DNA of 64,000 nucleotides from PGYT01 sp963675055. GTDB lineage: Bacteria; Bacteroidota; Ignavibacteria; Ignavibacteriales; Melioribacteraceae. A program made the position numbers and the translations under genes. The notes under the pieces were generated by a model that saw only the letters and a program-made list of their open reading frames with translations, was not told the DNA's origin and ran no database searches. Positions 52,126-61,479 of the stretch are shown here, piece after piece; the stretch's first letter is position 1, and every line of letters starts with the position of its first letter. Where the stretch lies: the NCBI GenBank assembly GCA_963675055.2, contig CAXXJE010000002.1, forward strand, positions 1,240,001 to 1,304,000. Reading direction: 5' to 3'.

Positions 52126-54389
52126 GTATTAATCGTACTAATGTAGAATTGAAACGAAGATGAAAGTCTGAGTCGATTCCCTCCCCCCGTAAGTATTAAT
52201 CGTACTAATGTAGAATTGAAACAAACGCCGTAAGCTACCACGACAGTAACGATAATTACGTATTAATCGTACTAATGTAGAATTGAAACTCAATCTCGCG
52301 AATTTCCAGCCGCTCGGTTTCTGCGTATTAATCGTACTAATGTAGAATTGAAACACGTAAACGCTACTGTAGATAGCTCATTGATTGTCTCGTATTAATC
52401 GTACTAATGTAGAATTGAAACAATGAAACAGATAATAAAATACTTGAAGCCGCAATGTATTAATCGTACTAATGTAGAATTGAAACGTGTATGAAGAGGG
52501 CAACCTTATTGAAGATAACCGAGTATTAATCGTACTAATGTAGAATTGAAACATTTAAAAACATAAGCCAAAAGGAAAGCAGTAAAAGTATTAATCGTAC
52601 TAATGTAGAATTGAGACACGTCCAACCTTTGTTTCATCATACTTATTTGCTCAGTATTAATCGTACTAATGTAGAATTGAAACGGCGAAAATTGATAGAA
52701 AAGCAGCGGAAAAAGCTAGTATTAATCGTACTAATGTAGAATTGAAACTGAAAAAGAAAATCTTCTGCGGCTGCGTCTGTTGTGGGTATTAATCGTACTA
52801 ATGTAGAATTGAAACACTAATAGATCACCCGTTGCGCTAAGTAATTCTTTTGTATTAATCGTACTAATGTAGAATTGAAACTCTGATGTTATATGAGTTA
52901 CAGCACTCTGATAATTCAGGTATTAATCGTACTAATGTAGAATTGAAACCGGTTTACAAATATGTTTTTTCTCGTTGTCAATTATGTATTAATCGTACTA
53001 ATGTAGAATTGAAACGATATTGATGCGGTTTCTGTTATTGCCGGCTGACTGGGTATTAATCGTACTAATGTAGAATTGAAACTTTAATTTTACGTTAATA
53101 TATACGAATCTCGATAAACGTATTAATCGTACTAATGTAGAATTGAAACGCTTATCTTCGAACTAATGTACGGCGCCGGTTTGCGTATTAATCGTACTAA
53201 TGTAGAATTGAAACGTCGAAAGTATTCTTTTCTATCTGGAATACTCCGAGGTATTAATCGTACTAATGTAGAATTGAAACAACGGTAACATGATAATTAT
53301 GGGGGTGGAGTACGATGTATTAATCGTACTAATGTAGAATTGAAACTCAACAGCTTTCATAATCAGGGACCATTTAAGCCAGGTATTAATCGTACTAATG
53401 TAGAATTGAAACAAGCTTTTAGCGAAATCATCAGCCATGCTATTGGCATGTATTAATCGTACTAATGTAGAATTGAAACTTCTGTGGCACTTATCAAACT
53501 CTAAAATTTGGTTATGGTATTAATCGTACTAATGTAGAATTGAAACGCCGCAGGACATACAAATTCCGGTTTCCATTTCTTCGTATTAATCGTACTAATG
53601 TAGAATTGAAACCTGCTCATACAATTGGAAACGCGGTAAGCGGATTAAGTATTAATCGTACTAATGTAGAATTGAAACAACGGTATCCGGAGAGATGATT
53701 GAAGAGGTATTTAGTATTAATCGTACTAATGTAGAATTGAAACTCAACACCATCAAGTTTATCAATTACTGTTACAAAGTATTAATCGTACTAATGTAGA
53801 ATTGAAACCCGGGCAGCTCTATCTTTACATAGCCGCGGTCGCACCGTATTAATCGTACTAATGTAGAATTGAAACTCAGGTAAATTGTTAACAGTTCCCC
53901 CGCCGAATGTCGTATTAATCGTACTAATGTAGAATTGAAACAATTCAGCACCCTCATAACCGTCGAGTGTTCCCGTCGTATTAATCGTACTAATGTAGAA
54001 TTGAAACGGTGATAAGCGAGGAACAGCCGCGCAAGGTGTTCCAGGTATTAATCGTACTAATGTAGAATTGAAACTGCGACTGACAACGCTGTTAAACGAT
54101 ATAACCAGAGTATTAATCGTACTAATGTAGAATTGAAACTACGAACGTAATTTGCATTTGTAGGCGTTGCTGCAAGTATTAATCGTACTAATGTAGAATT
54201 GAAACTACCTTCAATATCGTTAGCTGCCGGTAATGGGTCCCGTATTAATCGTACTAATGTAGAATTGAAACCACAATAAAAGAGAAGCATCCATTTTGGG
54301 ATGCTCATGTATTAATCGTACTAATGTAGAATTGAAACTAATCTTTATCCTTTTACACTTTATACTTTGCGCTTAGTATTGATCGTACT
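52126..54389 (+). CRISPR. Type I-B CRISPR array: 34 full repeats plus a degenerate terminal repeat
   Basis: The 30-nt repeat begins GTATTAATCG and ends ATTGAAAC, the 3' end typical of I-B repeats and giving an AUUGAAAC handle after Cas6 cleavage. Unit starts are 65-68 nt apart (spacers 35-38 nt). All 34 repeats are identical except the eighth (52588-52617), which has G for A near its 3' end (TTGAGAC). The 35th (54376-54389) retains only the first 14 nt with mismatches and marks the distal end. 34 spacers in total; no spacer is repeated. The near-perfect repeats imply recent activity. Confidence 0.98.
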
Positions 54390-54540
54390 GTCAGTCTACG
54401 CTGAAAGCAGCTTCGCCAAACAGGATGTGGAATTCAAAGAATAATATTTCAACTTTAATTTTATTTCTGTTTTTTTATTCTCTAATTAATACTCGTATTA
54501 AGTTGATTTTAATCCACTACTTTTTGATTATTAGACTCTA

Positions 54541-54622
54541 GCTTCGGCGACACGGTGAATCTCCCGGCCGTACTCAATAAATATTGAGGCTATGCGGGGG
54601 ACAAGGGAGTCCCCGCCCGAAG
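54541..54622. other. Multi-stem structured element, candidate RNA or mobile element end
   Basis: An outer pair CTTCGG / CCGAAG (54542-54547 with 54617-54622) encloses three hairpins: ACGG/CCGT (54552-54571), CTCAATA/TATTGAG (54573-54588) and GCGGGGGAC/GTCCCCGC with one bulged G (54594-54616). The nested arrangement looks like a four-way junction. It matches no tRNA (no T-arm consensus) or riboswitch I know. It could be a structured RNA or a repeated element; strand not determined. Confidence 0.4.
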
Positions 54623-54654
54623 TTTAATTATTTTCATCATTAACATTAATATTA

Positions 54655-54679
54655 TGTAAGACAGATTCTTAGTCTGTCC
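54655..54679 (+). repeat. REP-like palindrome copy 10, degenerate
   Basis: TGTAAGACAGA, then TCTGTCC: a GACAGA / TCTGTC stem with a mismatched centre, a decayed member of the family in forward orientation. Confidence 0.55.
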
Positions 54680-54692
54680 GAAAATCCGGCAT

Positions 54693-54717
54693 GGACAGCC
54701 TGAGAGGCTGTCCTACC
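54693..54717 (-). repeat. REP-like palindrome copy 11
   Basis: Arm GGACAGCCT, loop GAG, AGGCTGTCC, then TACC; reverse orientation, forming an inverted pair with copy 10, 13 nt away. Confidence 0.7.
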
Positions 54718-54767
54718 AGGCAGATTATTGACGGATTTGTTATTTTTCCGAAAACTAATCCGGGGGA

Positions 54768-55451
54768 ATGATGAGTCCGCAGCAATACATTAACGAAATC
54801 TCCAAACTCTTCGAAGCCAACGCCGATCCTGCAACTGCCGCTCCTATGAAGAAGTACATGAAGAACCTTTTCGAATATTACGGTATTAAAACACCTGTAA
54901 GACACGAGGTTACGAAACCGTACCTTCTTAAATCCTCTCTGCCGCCTATTGAAGATCTTGAAACTATAGTCAAACTTTGCTGGGAAAAGCCGCAGCGGGA
55001 ATTCCAGTACTTCGCACAGATGTTTGCCGGAAAGTATATGATGCAACTTGACGAATCCCATGTCGAATTAATGGAGTACATGATAACCAGCAAGTCCTGG
55101 TGGGATACTGTGGATTATGTAGCCGGGAATCTTGTCGGCGCGTTGTTTCAGAATCGTCCGGAACTGATACCGGTTAAGACTGGAGAATGGATGAACTCGG
55201 GCAATATGTGGCTGCAGCGAACCTGTCTGTTGTTTCAGCTTAAGTACAAATCGAATACCGATACTGAATTGTTATTCGGATTCATCAGACGACTAAATAC
55301 TTCGAGGGAATTCTTCATACGGAAAGCAATAGGCTGGGCATTGCGCGAGTACAGTAAAACCGACCCTAATACTGTTATTAAATTTGTTGAATCAACTGAA
55401 CTATCCGGATTAAGCAGAAGGGAAGCGCTTAAGGTTGTAAACAAAAAGTAG
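54768..55451 (+). CDS. DNA alkylation repair (AlkD-like HEAT-repeat) protein
   Basis: 227 residues, all-helical HEAT-like repeats. SKSWWDTVDYVA (about 108-119), WLQRTCLLFQLKY and FFIRKAIGWALREYSKTDP are signatures of the AlkD family of DNA glycosylases, which remove bulky or cationic alkylated bases without base flipping. No signal peptide. Monocistronic; palindromes copies 10 and 11 lie upstream. Confidence 0.88.
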   Translation: MMSPQQYINEISKLFEANADPATAAPMKKYMKNLFEYYGIKTPVRHEVTKPYLLKSSLPPIEDLETIVKLCWEKPQREFQYFAQMFAGKYMMQLDESHVELMEYMITSKSWWDTVDYVAGNLVGALFQNRPELIPVKTGEWMNSGNMWLQRTCLLFQLKYKSNTDTELLFGFIRRLNTSREFFIRKAIGWALREYSKTDPNTVIKFVESTELSGLSRREALKVVNKK

Positions 55452-55506
55452 GACTTAATTCACTTAGATTTCTAACACCGATCAGAAACCGATCGGGTTC
55501 GAAATG

Positions 55507-55529
55507 ACAAGAGCTTATTTAGCTCTTGT
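55507..55529. terminator. Hairpin after the AlkD-like gene
   Basis: ACAAGAGCT / AGCTCTTGT, 9 bp perfect with a 5-nt TATTT loop, 56 bp after the stop codon. There is no strong T run. Confidence 0.45.
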
Positions 55530-55675
55530 AAAGTCGGATTCCGGTCAAGACTCAATTCCTTTATAGTTTCCAATTCCACATTATTCTGAACTTGTTTAAC
55601 TTCTCCTGAAATATTTTTTTCTTCATACAATAAAATTCAATTTGCTCCGTTTACTGTAATAGAAAATCGAGAATT

Positions 55676-56227
55676 ATGGAAAGACTATTGGAAGATCAAT
55701 TAATACTACGCTGCAAGCAGGGAGACAGTTCGGCATTCGGAGAATTGATCAAGGGTTATAAAAAGCAGTTGTTCACTTATTTAGTAAGATTAAGCGGAAA
55801 CAGCACTATGGCGGAAGATTTATTTCAGGATACTTTAATTAAAGCGTGGAAAGGACTTCCGGCATACAAAGAGCAGAACAAGTTTTCTTCATGGCTGTTC
55901 TCAATTGCTCATAATATTGCGATTGATGCCCATAGGAAGAATAAAGTAAAAGAGAAGATTTATTCCGAAAATAATATTGAAGTAAGCTTAGTTCACACGA
56001 ATCACCTGGCGGAACTGGAAGACAGGGAGCTTAAGGAAATGATAATTGAATCTCTGGAGTTATTGCCGGAGAAACAGCGCAATGTATTTTTGCTTAGGCA
56101 GCATTCGGGAATGTCTTTTAAAGAAATTGCCGAAGCTACCGGGCAGAATCTTAATACGGTACTTAGCCACATGAACTATGCTGTAAAAAAACTGAGAAAA
56201 ATTTTAAGAGAAAAAAATGTTATCTGA
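55676..56227 (+). CDS. ECF-type RNA polymerase sigma factor
   Basis: 183 residues. Region 2 is seen in FGELIKGYKKQLFTYLVRL, LFQDTLIKAWKGL and FSSWLFSIAHNIAIDAHRK; region 4 in LELLPEKQRNVFLLRQHSGMSFKEIAEATGQNLNTVLSHMNYAVKKLRK. Region 3 is absent, as in ECF factors. It directs RNA polymerase to a specific stress regulon and is probably held by the anti-sigma factor encoded in the overlapping next gene. Confidence 0.95.
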   Translation: MERLLEDQLILRCKQGDSSAFGELIKGYKKQLFTYLVRLSGNSTMAEDLFQDTLIKAWKGLPAYKEQNKFSSWLFSIAHNIAIDAHRKNKVKEKIYSENNIEVSLVHTNHLAELEDRELKEMIIESLELLPEKQRNVFLLRQHSGMSFKEIAEATGQNLNTVLSHMNYAVKKLRKILREKNVI

Positions 56228-56819
56228 AAAATCGAATCTGGCACAGCAGTTCGAACTGGAGATTTGGCTCTACCTGGATAATGAGCTGGATACAGAACGA
56301 ATGAAGTTTTGGGAGGAGCAAATCGAGCGTTCACGCGAACTGAAAGAAATTGTGAATGAGACTAAACAAGTGCTGAACCTGTATGATTCTGAAGCGCTGA
56401 ATGATATTGATGATCCTGTGTTCGACGCGATGGTAAGGAAAGCTTCCGCTAATAAGTTTCGTCCGATTGAATTCATTAAAAGATTGCTGGGGTTACCGGG
56501 CGGGGAAAGTGAAGCCGGGTTCAATACTACTAAACTTGCTTTCGGTTCCATGCTTATCATCGCCGGATTTGCACTGTTCCTTATTTCCGGCAAGCCCAAC
56601 CAGGTTAAGAACATTAGCAGTGATCTGCTTGACTGGGAAGGTGAATCGATAAACGAGCAGATTAATGAACTTAACGGCGGACTGACATTGATTGAAAACG
56701 ATAAGCTTCAGGAGTACCTTATGTACAAAAGAAACAGTGACAAATGGTCTCAGGATGTTTTCCGGATAGAAAAGCAATTAAAGAATCTAATGGAAAAGAC
56801 AGATAAAAAATCATTATAA
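56217..56819 (+). CDS. Putative anti-sigma factor, single-pass membrane protein
   Basis: 200 residues: a cytoplasmic helical N-terminus (about 1-95, with EIWLYLDNELD near residue 14), one transmembrane segment (about 107-124, KLAFGSMLIIAGFALFLI) and a periplasmic C-terminus with coiled-coil character. The usual zinc motif HxxxCxxC of anti-sigma factors is absent, but position and overlap (11 nt) with the sigma gene support the role. WLYLDNELD matches the region-2-type opening of zinc-less anti-sigma proteins. Confidence 0.65.
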   Translation: MLSEKSNLAQQFELEIWLYLDNELDTERMKFWEEQIERSRELKEIVNETKQVLNLYDSEALNDIDDPVFDAMVRKASANKFRPIEFIKRLLGLPGGESEAGFNTTKLAFGSMLIIAGFALFLISGKPNQVKNISSDLLDWEGESINEQINELNGGLTLIENDKLQEYLMYKRNSDKWSQDVFRIEKQLKNLMEKTDKKSL

Positions 56820-56839
56820 ATTTAATTAAGGAGCAAGTG

Positions 56840-57454
56840 ATGAGAGTAAAATTAATTGTAAAAACGCTGGTGTTTCTCCTGGTATTCAGTGGAACATTAA
56901 TAATTGCACAGAACACACCTTCCGCTCCACCTACCGTACCGGAACCGGTAGTAATTGGAGAAAGAGGAGTATTTAGAACATACTTCAAAATGAGTGAAAA
57001 GGAAGAGCAGGAGGCTCTTGAAAACCTAACGCCTGAGCTCCGTACTCAATTCAAATTGATTAAGGAAAATGATGAATCCAGGTATTATGAATTGCTAAGG
57101 GAATACAGTTTCCGCGGAACATCATTTGCCAGAGTATGGTCACGATTCGGAGAAAAGAATGAAGATGAAAGTAATGAAGTACTTGAATATGAAATAGGTG
57201 TTGAAGCACTTGCGGCAAAATATAAAAAAGCTAACAGCGGTGATAAGGATAAAATAAAAGCAGATCTTGAGCGCAACCTATCATACTTATTCGACCTAAA
57301 GGAAAAGAGCCGTGAAGAGGAAGTACTTGAATTAGAAGCTCGATTAAATGAACTTAAGAAGAAAATGAATATGCGAAAGAAGAACAAAACTGAAATTATA
57401 AGCAGGAGAATTGAAGAACTCCTTGGTGAAGACAAGTATTTAGAGTGGGAGTAA
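56840..57454 (+). CDS. Periplasmic/secreted coiled-coil protein of the sigma operon
   Basis: 204 residues from the ATG at 56840, which has AAGGAG 6 nt upstream (a GTG at 56837 is less likely). A signal peptide ends near IIAQ. The remainder is highly charged with two long predicted coiled coils (about 120-160 and 160-200, EEEVLELEARLNELKKKM). No family is recognised; sigma operons often include such a periplasmic partner. Third gene of the triad. Confidence 0.65.
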   Translation: MRVKLIVKTLVFLLVFSGTLIIAQNTPSAPPTVPEPVVIGERGVFRTYFKMSEKEEQEALENLTPELRTQFKLIKENDESRYYELLREYSFRGTSFARVWSRFGEKNEDESNEVLEYEIGVEALAAKYKKANSGDKDKIKADLERNLSYLFDLKEKSREEEVLELEARLNELKKKMNMRKKNKTEIISRRIEELLGEDKYLEWE

Positions 57455-57469
57455 AACCGCTTAGGGGGA

Positions 57470-57510
57470 AACGAGGAGTTGTTGGGTTTAATCCCGGACA
57501 ACTCTTCGTT
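57470..57510. terminator. Bidirectional terminator after the sigma operon
   Basis: AACGAGGAGTTGT pairs with ACAACTCTTCGTT (12 of 13 pairs plus one G-T), with an inner GGG/CCC pairing, between convergent genes. Confidence 0.7.
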
Positions 57511-57534
57511 GATATTCCCGCAATTCTATTTAAG

Positions 57535-58470
57535 TTATATCCTTCTTCTGAAGCCTTCCCCAACAACCTCATGGACATTATTGATTATCACAAACGCGTC
57601 GGGATCGATTTCCTTGATGATATCGGTTAGAATTCCGAGTTCCTTTATGGGAACAATTGCCATCAGCATTTCTCTTTCGACATTCTTATAAAGTCCGCGG
57701 GTTTTAATTGCCGTTGCGCCGCGGCTAAGTTCGTTCATTATTCGTTCAGCTATCAGTTCATGTTTCTCTGAGATTATATAAGCCGCACGGGCATAGTCGA
57801 AACCATCGATTATAACATCAATAATTCTCGCGGAGATAAACAATAAAAAGAAAGCATATAGCGTAAGTGAAAACGCTGGGCGTGCATCTGCAAGGTCTTT
57901 TAGTTCGATTACAATTCCTGCGAGAAGAATGACAAAGAAATCAATAAGCATTATAGCCATGCCCGGTTTAACGCCGTATTTTTTCTGCATTATTGCCGCA
58001 ACTATATCCGAACCGGCTGTTGTTCCCCTGAACTTGAATATGATTCCGAGCCCAACTCCCAGCAGTACCGCTCCGATAAGTATAAGAAAAAGAAAATCGT
58101 TCTGGAGGAGATCTTTTACCGTGCTGGTGTCCTGTAAACGAACAAATCCGAAACCGGGTAAGTCGCCCCTGAATAAATCTATGAATGCTGAACTTGTGGT
58201 AAATCCGTAAAAGGTTTTAGCCCCGAACCTTTTCCCGAGTACCTTGAATCCCCAAATAAACAACGGTACGTTGAAAACCCAGATTAGAGTACCAATGGGA
58301 AGTGTATTTCCCGACATATAATGAATAGCCATTGCGAGTCCGCTCACGCCGCCCGGCACAACTTTGGCATCAACCAAAAACACACCGATACCTATTGCCA
58401 TTAATGCAGAACCAAGTGTAATGGCCAAATAATCTATTATCGGATACTTTTTAAACAGCTTGTCCGTCAT
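57535..58470 (-). CDS. YitT family membrane protein (DUF161/DUF2179)
   Basis: About 311 residues with five to six transmembrane helices (IIDYLAITLGSALMAIGIGVFLV first) and a C-terminal DUF2179-type cytoplasmic domain (TDIIKEIDPDAFVIINNVHEVVGEGF). YitT/YebE-type proteins are integral membrane proteins of uncertain transport role. A TTG start at 58479 with AAAGG upstream is an alternative to the ATG at 58470. Upstream is a promoter region shared with the divergent DUF4139 gene. Confidence 0.88.
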   Translation of the reverse strand: MTDKLFKKYPIIDYLAITLGSALMAIGIGVFLVDAKVVPGGVSGLAMAIHYMSGNTLPIGTLIWVFNVPLFIWGFKVLGKRFGAKTFYGFTTSSAFIDLFRGDLPGFGFVRLQDTSTVKDLLQNDFLFLILIGAVLLGVGLGIIFKFRGTTAGSDIVAAIMQKKYGVKPGMAIMLIDFFVILLAGIVIELKDLADARPAFSLTLYAFFLLFISARIIDVIIDGFDYARAAYIISEKHELIAERIMNELSRGATAIKTRGLYKNVEREMLMAIVPIKELGILTDIIKEIDPDAFVIINNVHEVVGEGFRRRI

Positions 58471-58691
58471 CTCCGTCAAAACCTTTAATAATTTTCAATA
58501 ATTGATAATAATTTCATCATCAAAATTAGTTAGTTTAAAAATTACCGCCAAGAAATGTTTATGTTAATTCGGTAAAATTTGATGCTTTTTATTAAAAATA
58601 TTCCGACGGAAATAATTTGATCCAACGCAAGAACTAATTTCAATTAGCGCGGTATAAAAATCTAATTAACGCGTTTATTTCAGGAGGACAT

Positions 58692-60062
58692 ATGGACACA
58701 AGGATAATTAAAATTACGATTCTGGCTTTTTTTGCAGCATATTTAGGGCTATTTGCAGGAGATAATCAGAAAACAGTTGCTGTTACCGTGTATAATCAAA
58801 ATCTCGGAGTTATCAAGGATATCCGCGAATTCGATCTAAACAATGGAATTTCGACAATTTCACTTACGGATGTTGCACAGCTAATAGATCCAACCAGTGT
58901 GCATATTAAGTTCGACGGCAGCGTTCTGGAACAGAATTACCAGTACGACCTGGTAAGCATGAGTAAAATACTCCAAAAGTACATAGACAGCGATATTCAG
59001 CTTATCGGGAAGAATGGTGAATTCATCGAAGGTAAACTGCTCTCATCATACGGATCACAGGTGGTTCTTCAGAAGGATGACGGCGGCCTGCTTATGATAC
59101 CGGATGTGAACGAGTATAGGATATCTGTGGCGTCTCTGCCGGAAGGATTGAAAACCAGGCCGACGCTCGTATGGACAATTGATGCGGACAAATCGGGCAG
59201 GCAGGATGTTGAGGTTACTTACCAGACAAGGGGAATGAACTGGCATGCCGAGTATGTCGCGCTTCTTAACGATGATGATACGGCTCTGGATCTGAACTCG
59301 TGGGTAAGTATTGATAATAACTCCGGCACGACTTACAAGGATGCAAAGCTTAAACTGATTGCCGGAGATGTTAACATTGTAAGGGAAAAGCAGAATGTTT
59401 ATGTAGACGGTCTAAGAAGGGAGTTTGCAACTGCATCTGTAGCTGACGAACAGTTCGCGGAAAAGTCGTTTTTTGAATATCATATTTACAATCTTCAGCG
59501 TCCCGCTACCATTGCTAACAATGAAACGAAGCAGATCTCGCTTTTCGAGGCTGAAAATGTAAAGGCTCACAAGAAGTTCTATTATAATAGCGGCAGTATG
59601 TACGGCACAAGCGACGGCAACAAAGTAGCTGTGATAGTTGAGTTCAATAACAGTAAAGCTTCCGGACTCGGTGTTCCGATGCCTAAAGGGAAGGTGAGAG
59701 TTTACAAGTCCGACGGCGAATCAGTTGAGTTTATCGGCGAAGATATGGTAGATCATACAACTATGAAAGAGGACGTTAAGCTGAAGATCGGCGAGGCGTT
59801 TGATATAGTCGTTGACGAGAAGCAGACTGAAAACAAGAAGATAACGGACAGGGTTTATGAGCGAGCATGGGAAATGACTTTCAAGAACAGGAAGAAAGAA
59901 GATATTGTAGTTGATGTGGATAAATATCTGGGATTCGGCTGGGAAGTACTTTCATCCTCACTCGATTATAAAAAGAAAGACGCGCAGAAAATAGCTTTTA
60001 AAGTCCCGGTAAATGCGGATGATGAAACGGTATTGAAATTAAAAGTCAGGTTTAAGTATTAA
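58692..60062 (+). CDS. DUF4139 domain-containing exported protein, 456 aa
   Basis: Signal peptide (MDTRIIKITILAFFAAYLG) then N-terminal strands with VTVYNQNLGVIKDIREF, characteristic of DUF4139 proteins, and the central YQTRGMNWHAEYVALL and LDLNSWVSIDNNSG typical of the family's beta-sandwich half. The C-terminus VYERAWEMTFKNRKKEDIVV is also conserved. Function unknown; the family occurs in mucoidy-inhibitor-like exported proteins. AGGAGGACAT provides a strong Shine-Dalgarno. Confidence 0.85.
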   Translation: MDTRIIKITILAFFAAYLGLFAGDNQKTVAVTVYNQNLGVIKDIREFDLNNGISTISLTDVAQLIDPTSVHIKFDGSVLEQNYQYDLVSMSKILQKYIDSDIQLIGKNGEFIEGKLLSSYGSQVVLQKDDGGLLMIPDVNEYRISVASLPEGLKTRPTLVWTIDADKSGRQDVEVTYQTRGMNWHAEYVALLNDDDTALDLNSWVSIDNNSGTTYKDAKLKLIAGDVNIVREKQNVYVDGLRREFATASVADEQFAEKSFFEYHIYNLQRPATIANNETKQISLFEAENVKAHKKFYYNSGSMYGTSDGNKVAVIVEFNNSKASGLGVPMPKGKVRVYKSDGESVEFIGEDMVDHTTMKEDVKLKIGEAFDIVVDEKQTENKKITDRVYERAWEMTFKNRKKEDIVVDVDKYLGFGWEVLSSSLDYKKKDAQKIAFKVPVNADDETVLKLKVRFKY

Positions 60063-60164
60063 TTAAAGCATGAAATCGTAATTGCAATGACGAGTTAGCA
60101 GTCCATCGTATAATCCCCAAATTATACATCGATTCGGATTCCGGAAAATAAGCCCGGAGTCCGG

Positions 60165-61439
60165 TCATCTAATTAGAACCATTTTCCTGATTTGCGAATG
60201 ATCCTTACTTTTTAGCTGGTAGAAATAAACACCGCTTGCATAGCTGTTCATATTAACGCTGAGTTTATATGAGCCTCTTTTCTTGTTTTCCTTAAGCAAT
60301 ATCTTAAGTTGCTTTCCGTTTATATCATACAATACGATTTCCACGTAGCCGTCTTCGGGAATTTCGAAATCAATATTTGTTGAAGGATTGAAAGGATTAG
60401 GGTAATTTTGACCTAAGCTGTATGTTTTGGGAACAACATCCCCATTTTGTCCTACGAAGGTAACACCCCCGTTTGTGGTCTTTAAAATATAACCCGACGT
60501 ACCGACTATATATGTTACATCTTTATTAACCATCTCGACTGACATGAACCTGATATAATAGGGTGTGAGAATCTGGGATACCCAGTTTAATCCTCCGTCA
60601 TCGGTCCTCAAGACTTCTCCTGAGCCTGTTGCAATTGTAATGCTTAAACTGTCAACTGCATCTGCTGTGTTTACAACATAGTTGTAATTATCCGGGCTTC
60701 GATCTAACCAGGTCTTTCCACCGTCTCTTGTTACTATCATACTGCAATATTCCATAAATACCATGCCGTAATCTTCAGATAGAAAAATAATCGAACGTAT
60801 ATCCCCTGTATAAAGTGATGCGGGAATGTCAATAGTTCGCCAGTTGATTCCTCCATCTACACTAAGAAAAAGATTATACCTGTCGGCAATATAAATTGTA
60901 GTACTATCGATCACATCTAAAAAATAACGATAATGCGAAGGATCATCTTCACGCTGCTTTGTCCAGTTTAATCCTCCATCCACCGTTCTGTATAAAGTAG
61001 GTGGGGCCGCGGCAGCAGCCCAACCGTATAGTTCATCGGCAAAATCCATATAGACAATTTGTGGACCATAAAGCATTTTGATCTTTTCCCAAGTCTCGCC
61101 CCGATCAGATGTTCTTAATACATTAAAAGCTCCGGAAAAGCCTATCGAATCATTCATAAATTCAATAAAATTACCGAAGCCTCCCCAAAAGGTAATTGTT
61201 GTGTCCCAGGAATATCCGCCGTCTGTTGTTTTACCAATAATCTGTCTGCCGAAATTCCCATCAATAACCATCTCTCCTGTTATATATCCCGTATCGGGAG
61301 AAAAGAAAAATGTATCCTTATAAGGTCTTTCCGACGGATCCAGCGGAGAAAGTTTGGTCCAGTCACTTTCGGTTTGCTGGCTGAAAACTATGCTTTGAAT
61401 TAGTATTAAACAGCTAATTAAGCATAATATTTGGTTCAT
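60165..61439 (-). CDS. Secreted YCF48/BNR-repeat protein with T9SS sorting domain, 424 aa
   Basis: Signal peptide then repeated units of the form TxDGGxxW (KTTDGGYSWDTTI, RTSDRGETWEKI, RTVDGGLNWTKQ, LSVDGGINWRTI, VTRDGGKTWLD, RTDDGGLNWVSQ), as in YCF48/BNR beta-propellers. The C-terminus (NYPNPFNPSTNIDF then IRKMVLIR) is a T9SS type A sorting domain. Exported to the cell surface. It is downstream of, and transcribed in the same direction as, the M36-like peptidase gene. Confidence 0.88.
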   Translation of the reverse strand: MNQILCLISCLILIQSIVFSQQTESDWTKLSPLDPSERPYKDTFFFSPDTGYITGEMVIDGNFGRQIIGKTTDGGYSWDTTITFWGGFGNFIEFMNDSIGFSGAFNVLRTSDRGETWEKIKMLYGPQIVYMDFADELYGWAAAAAPPTLYRTVDGGLNWTKQREDDPSHYRYFLDVIDSTTIYIADRYNLFLSVDGGINWRTIDIPASLYTGDIRSIIFLSEDYGMVFMEYCSMIVTRDGGKTWLDRSPDNYNYVVNTADAVDSLSITIATGSGEVLRTDDGGLNWVSQILTPYYIRFMSVEMVNKDVTYIVGTSGYILKTTNGGVTFVGQNGDVVPKTYSLGQNYPNPFNPSTNIDFEIPEDGYVEIVLYDINGKQLKILLKENKKRGSYKLSVNMNSYASGVYFYQLKSKDHSQIRKMVLIR

Positions 61440-61479
61440 TTTGAAAGTTCCTTTATTAAAAACAGCAATAAGTTTTAAG

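Larger units (their letters stand above)
54390..54767. other. Region after the CRISPR array with a structured element and palindromes
   Basis: 378 bp with no supported gene. It includes the multi-stem structure 54541-54622 and the palindrome pair 54655-54717 (each described separately). Confidence 0.5.

Noticed and set aside
52138..54308. Minus-strand open reading frames with a repeated Phe-Gln-Phe-Tyr-Ile-Ser-Thr-Ile-Asn-Thr unit
   Set aside because: They are translations of the reverse complement of the CRISPR repeats, not genes.
54541..54622. tRNA gene
   Set aside because: The four-stem layout is tRNA-like in shape, but there is no T-arm TTCGANNC, no CCA-proximal acceptor pattern and the arms have wrong lengths.
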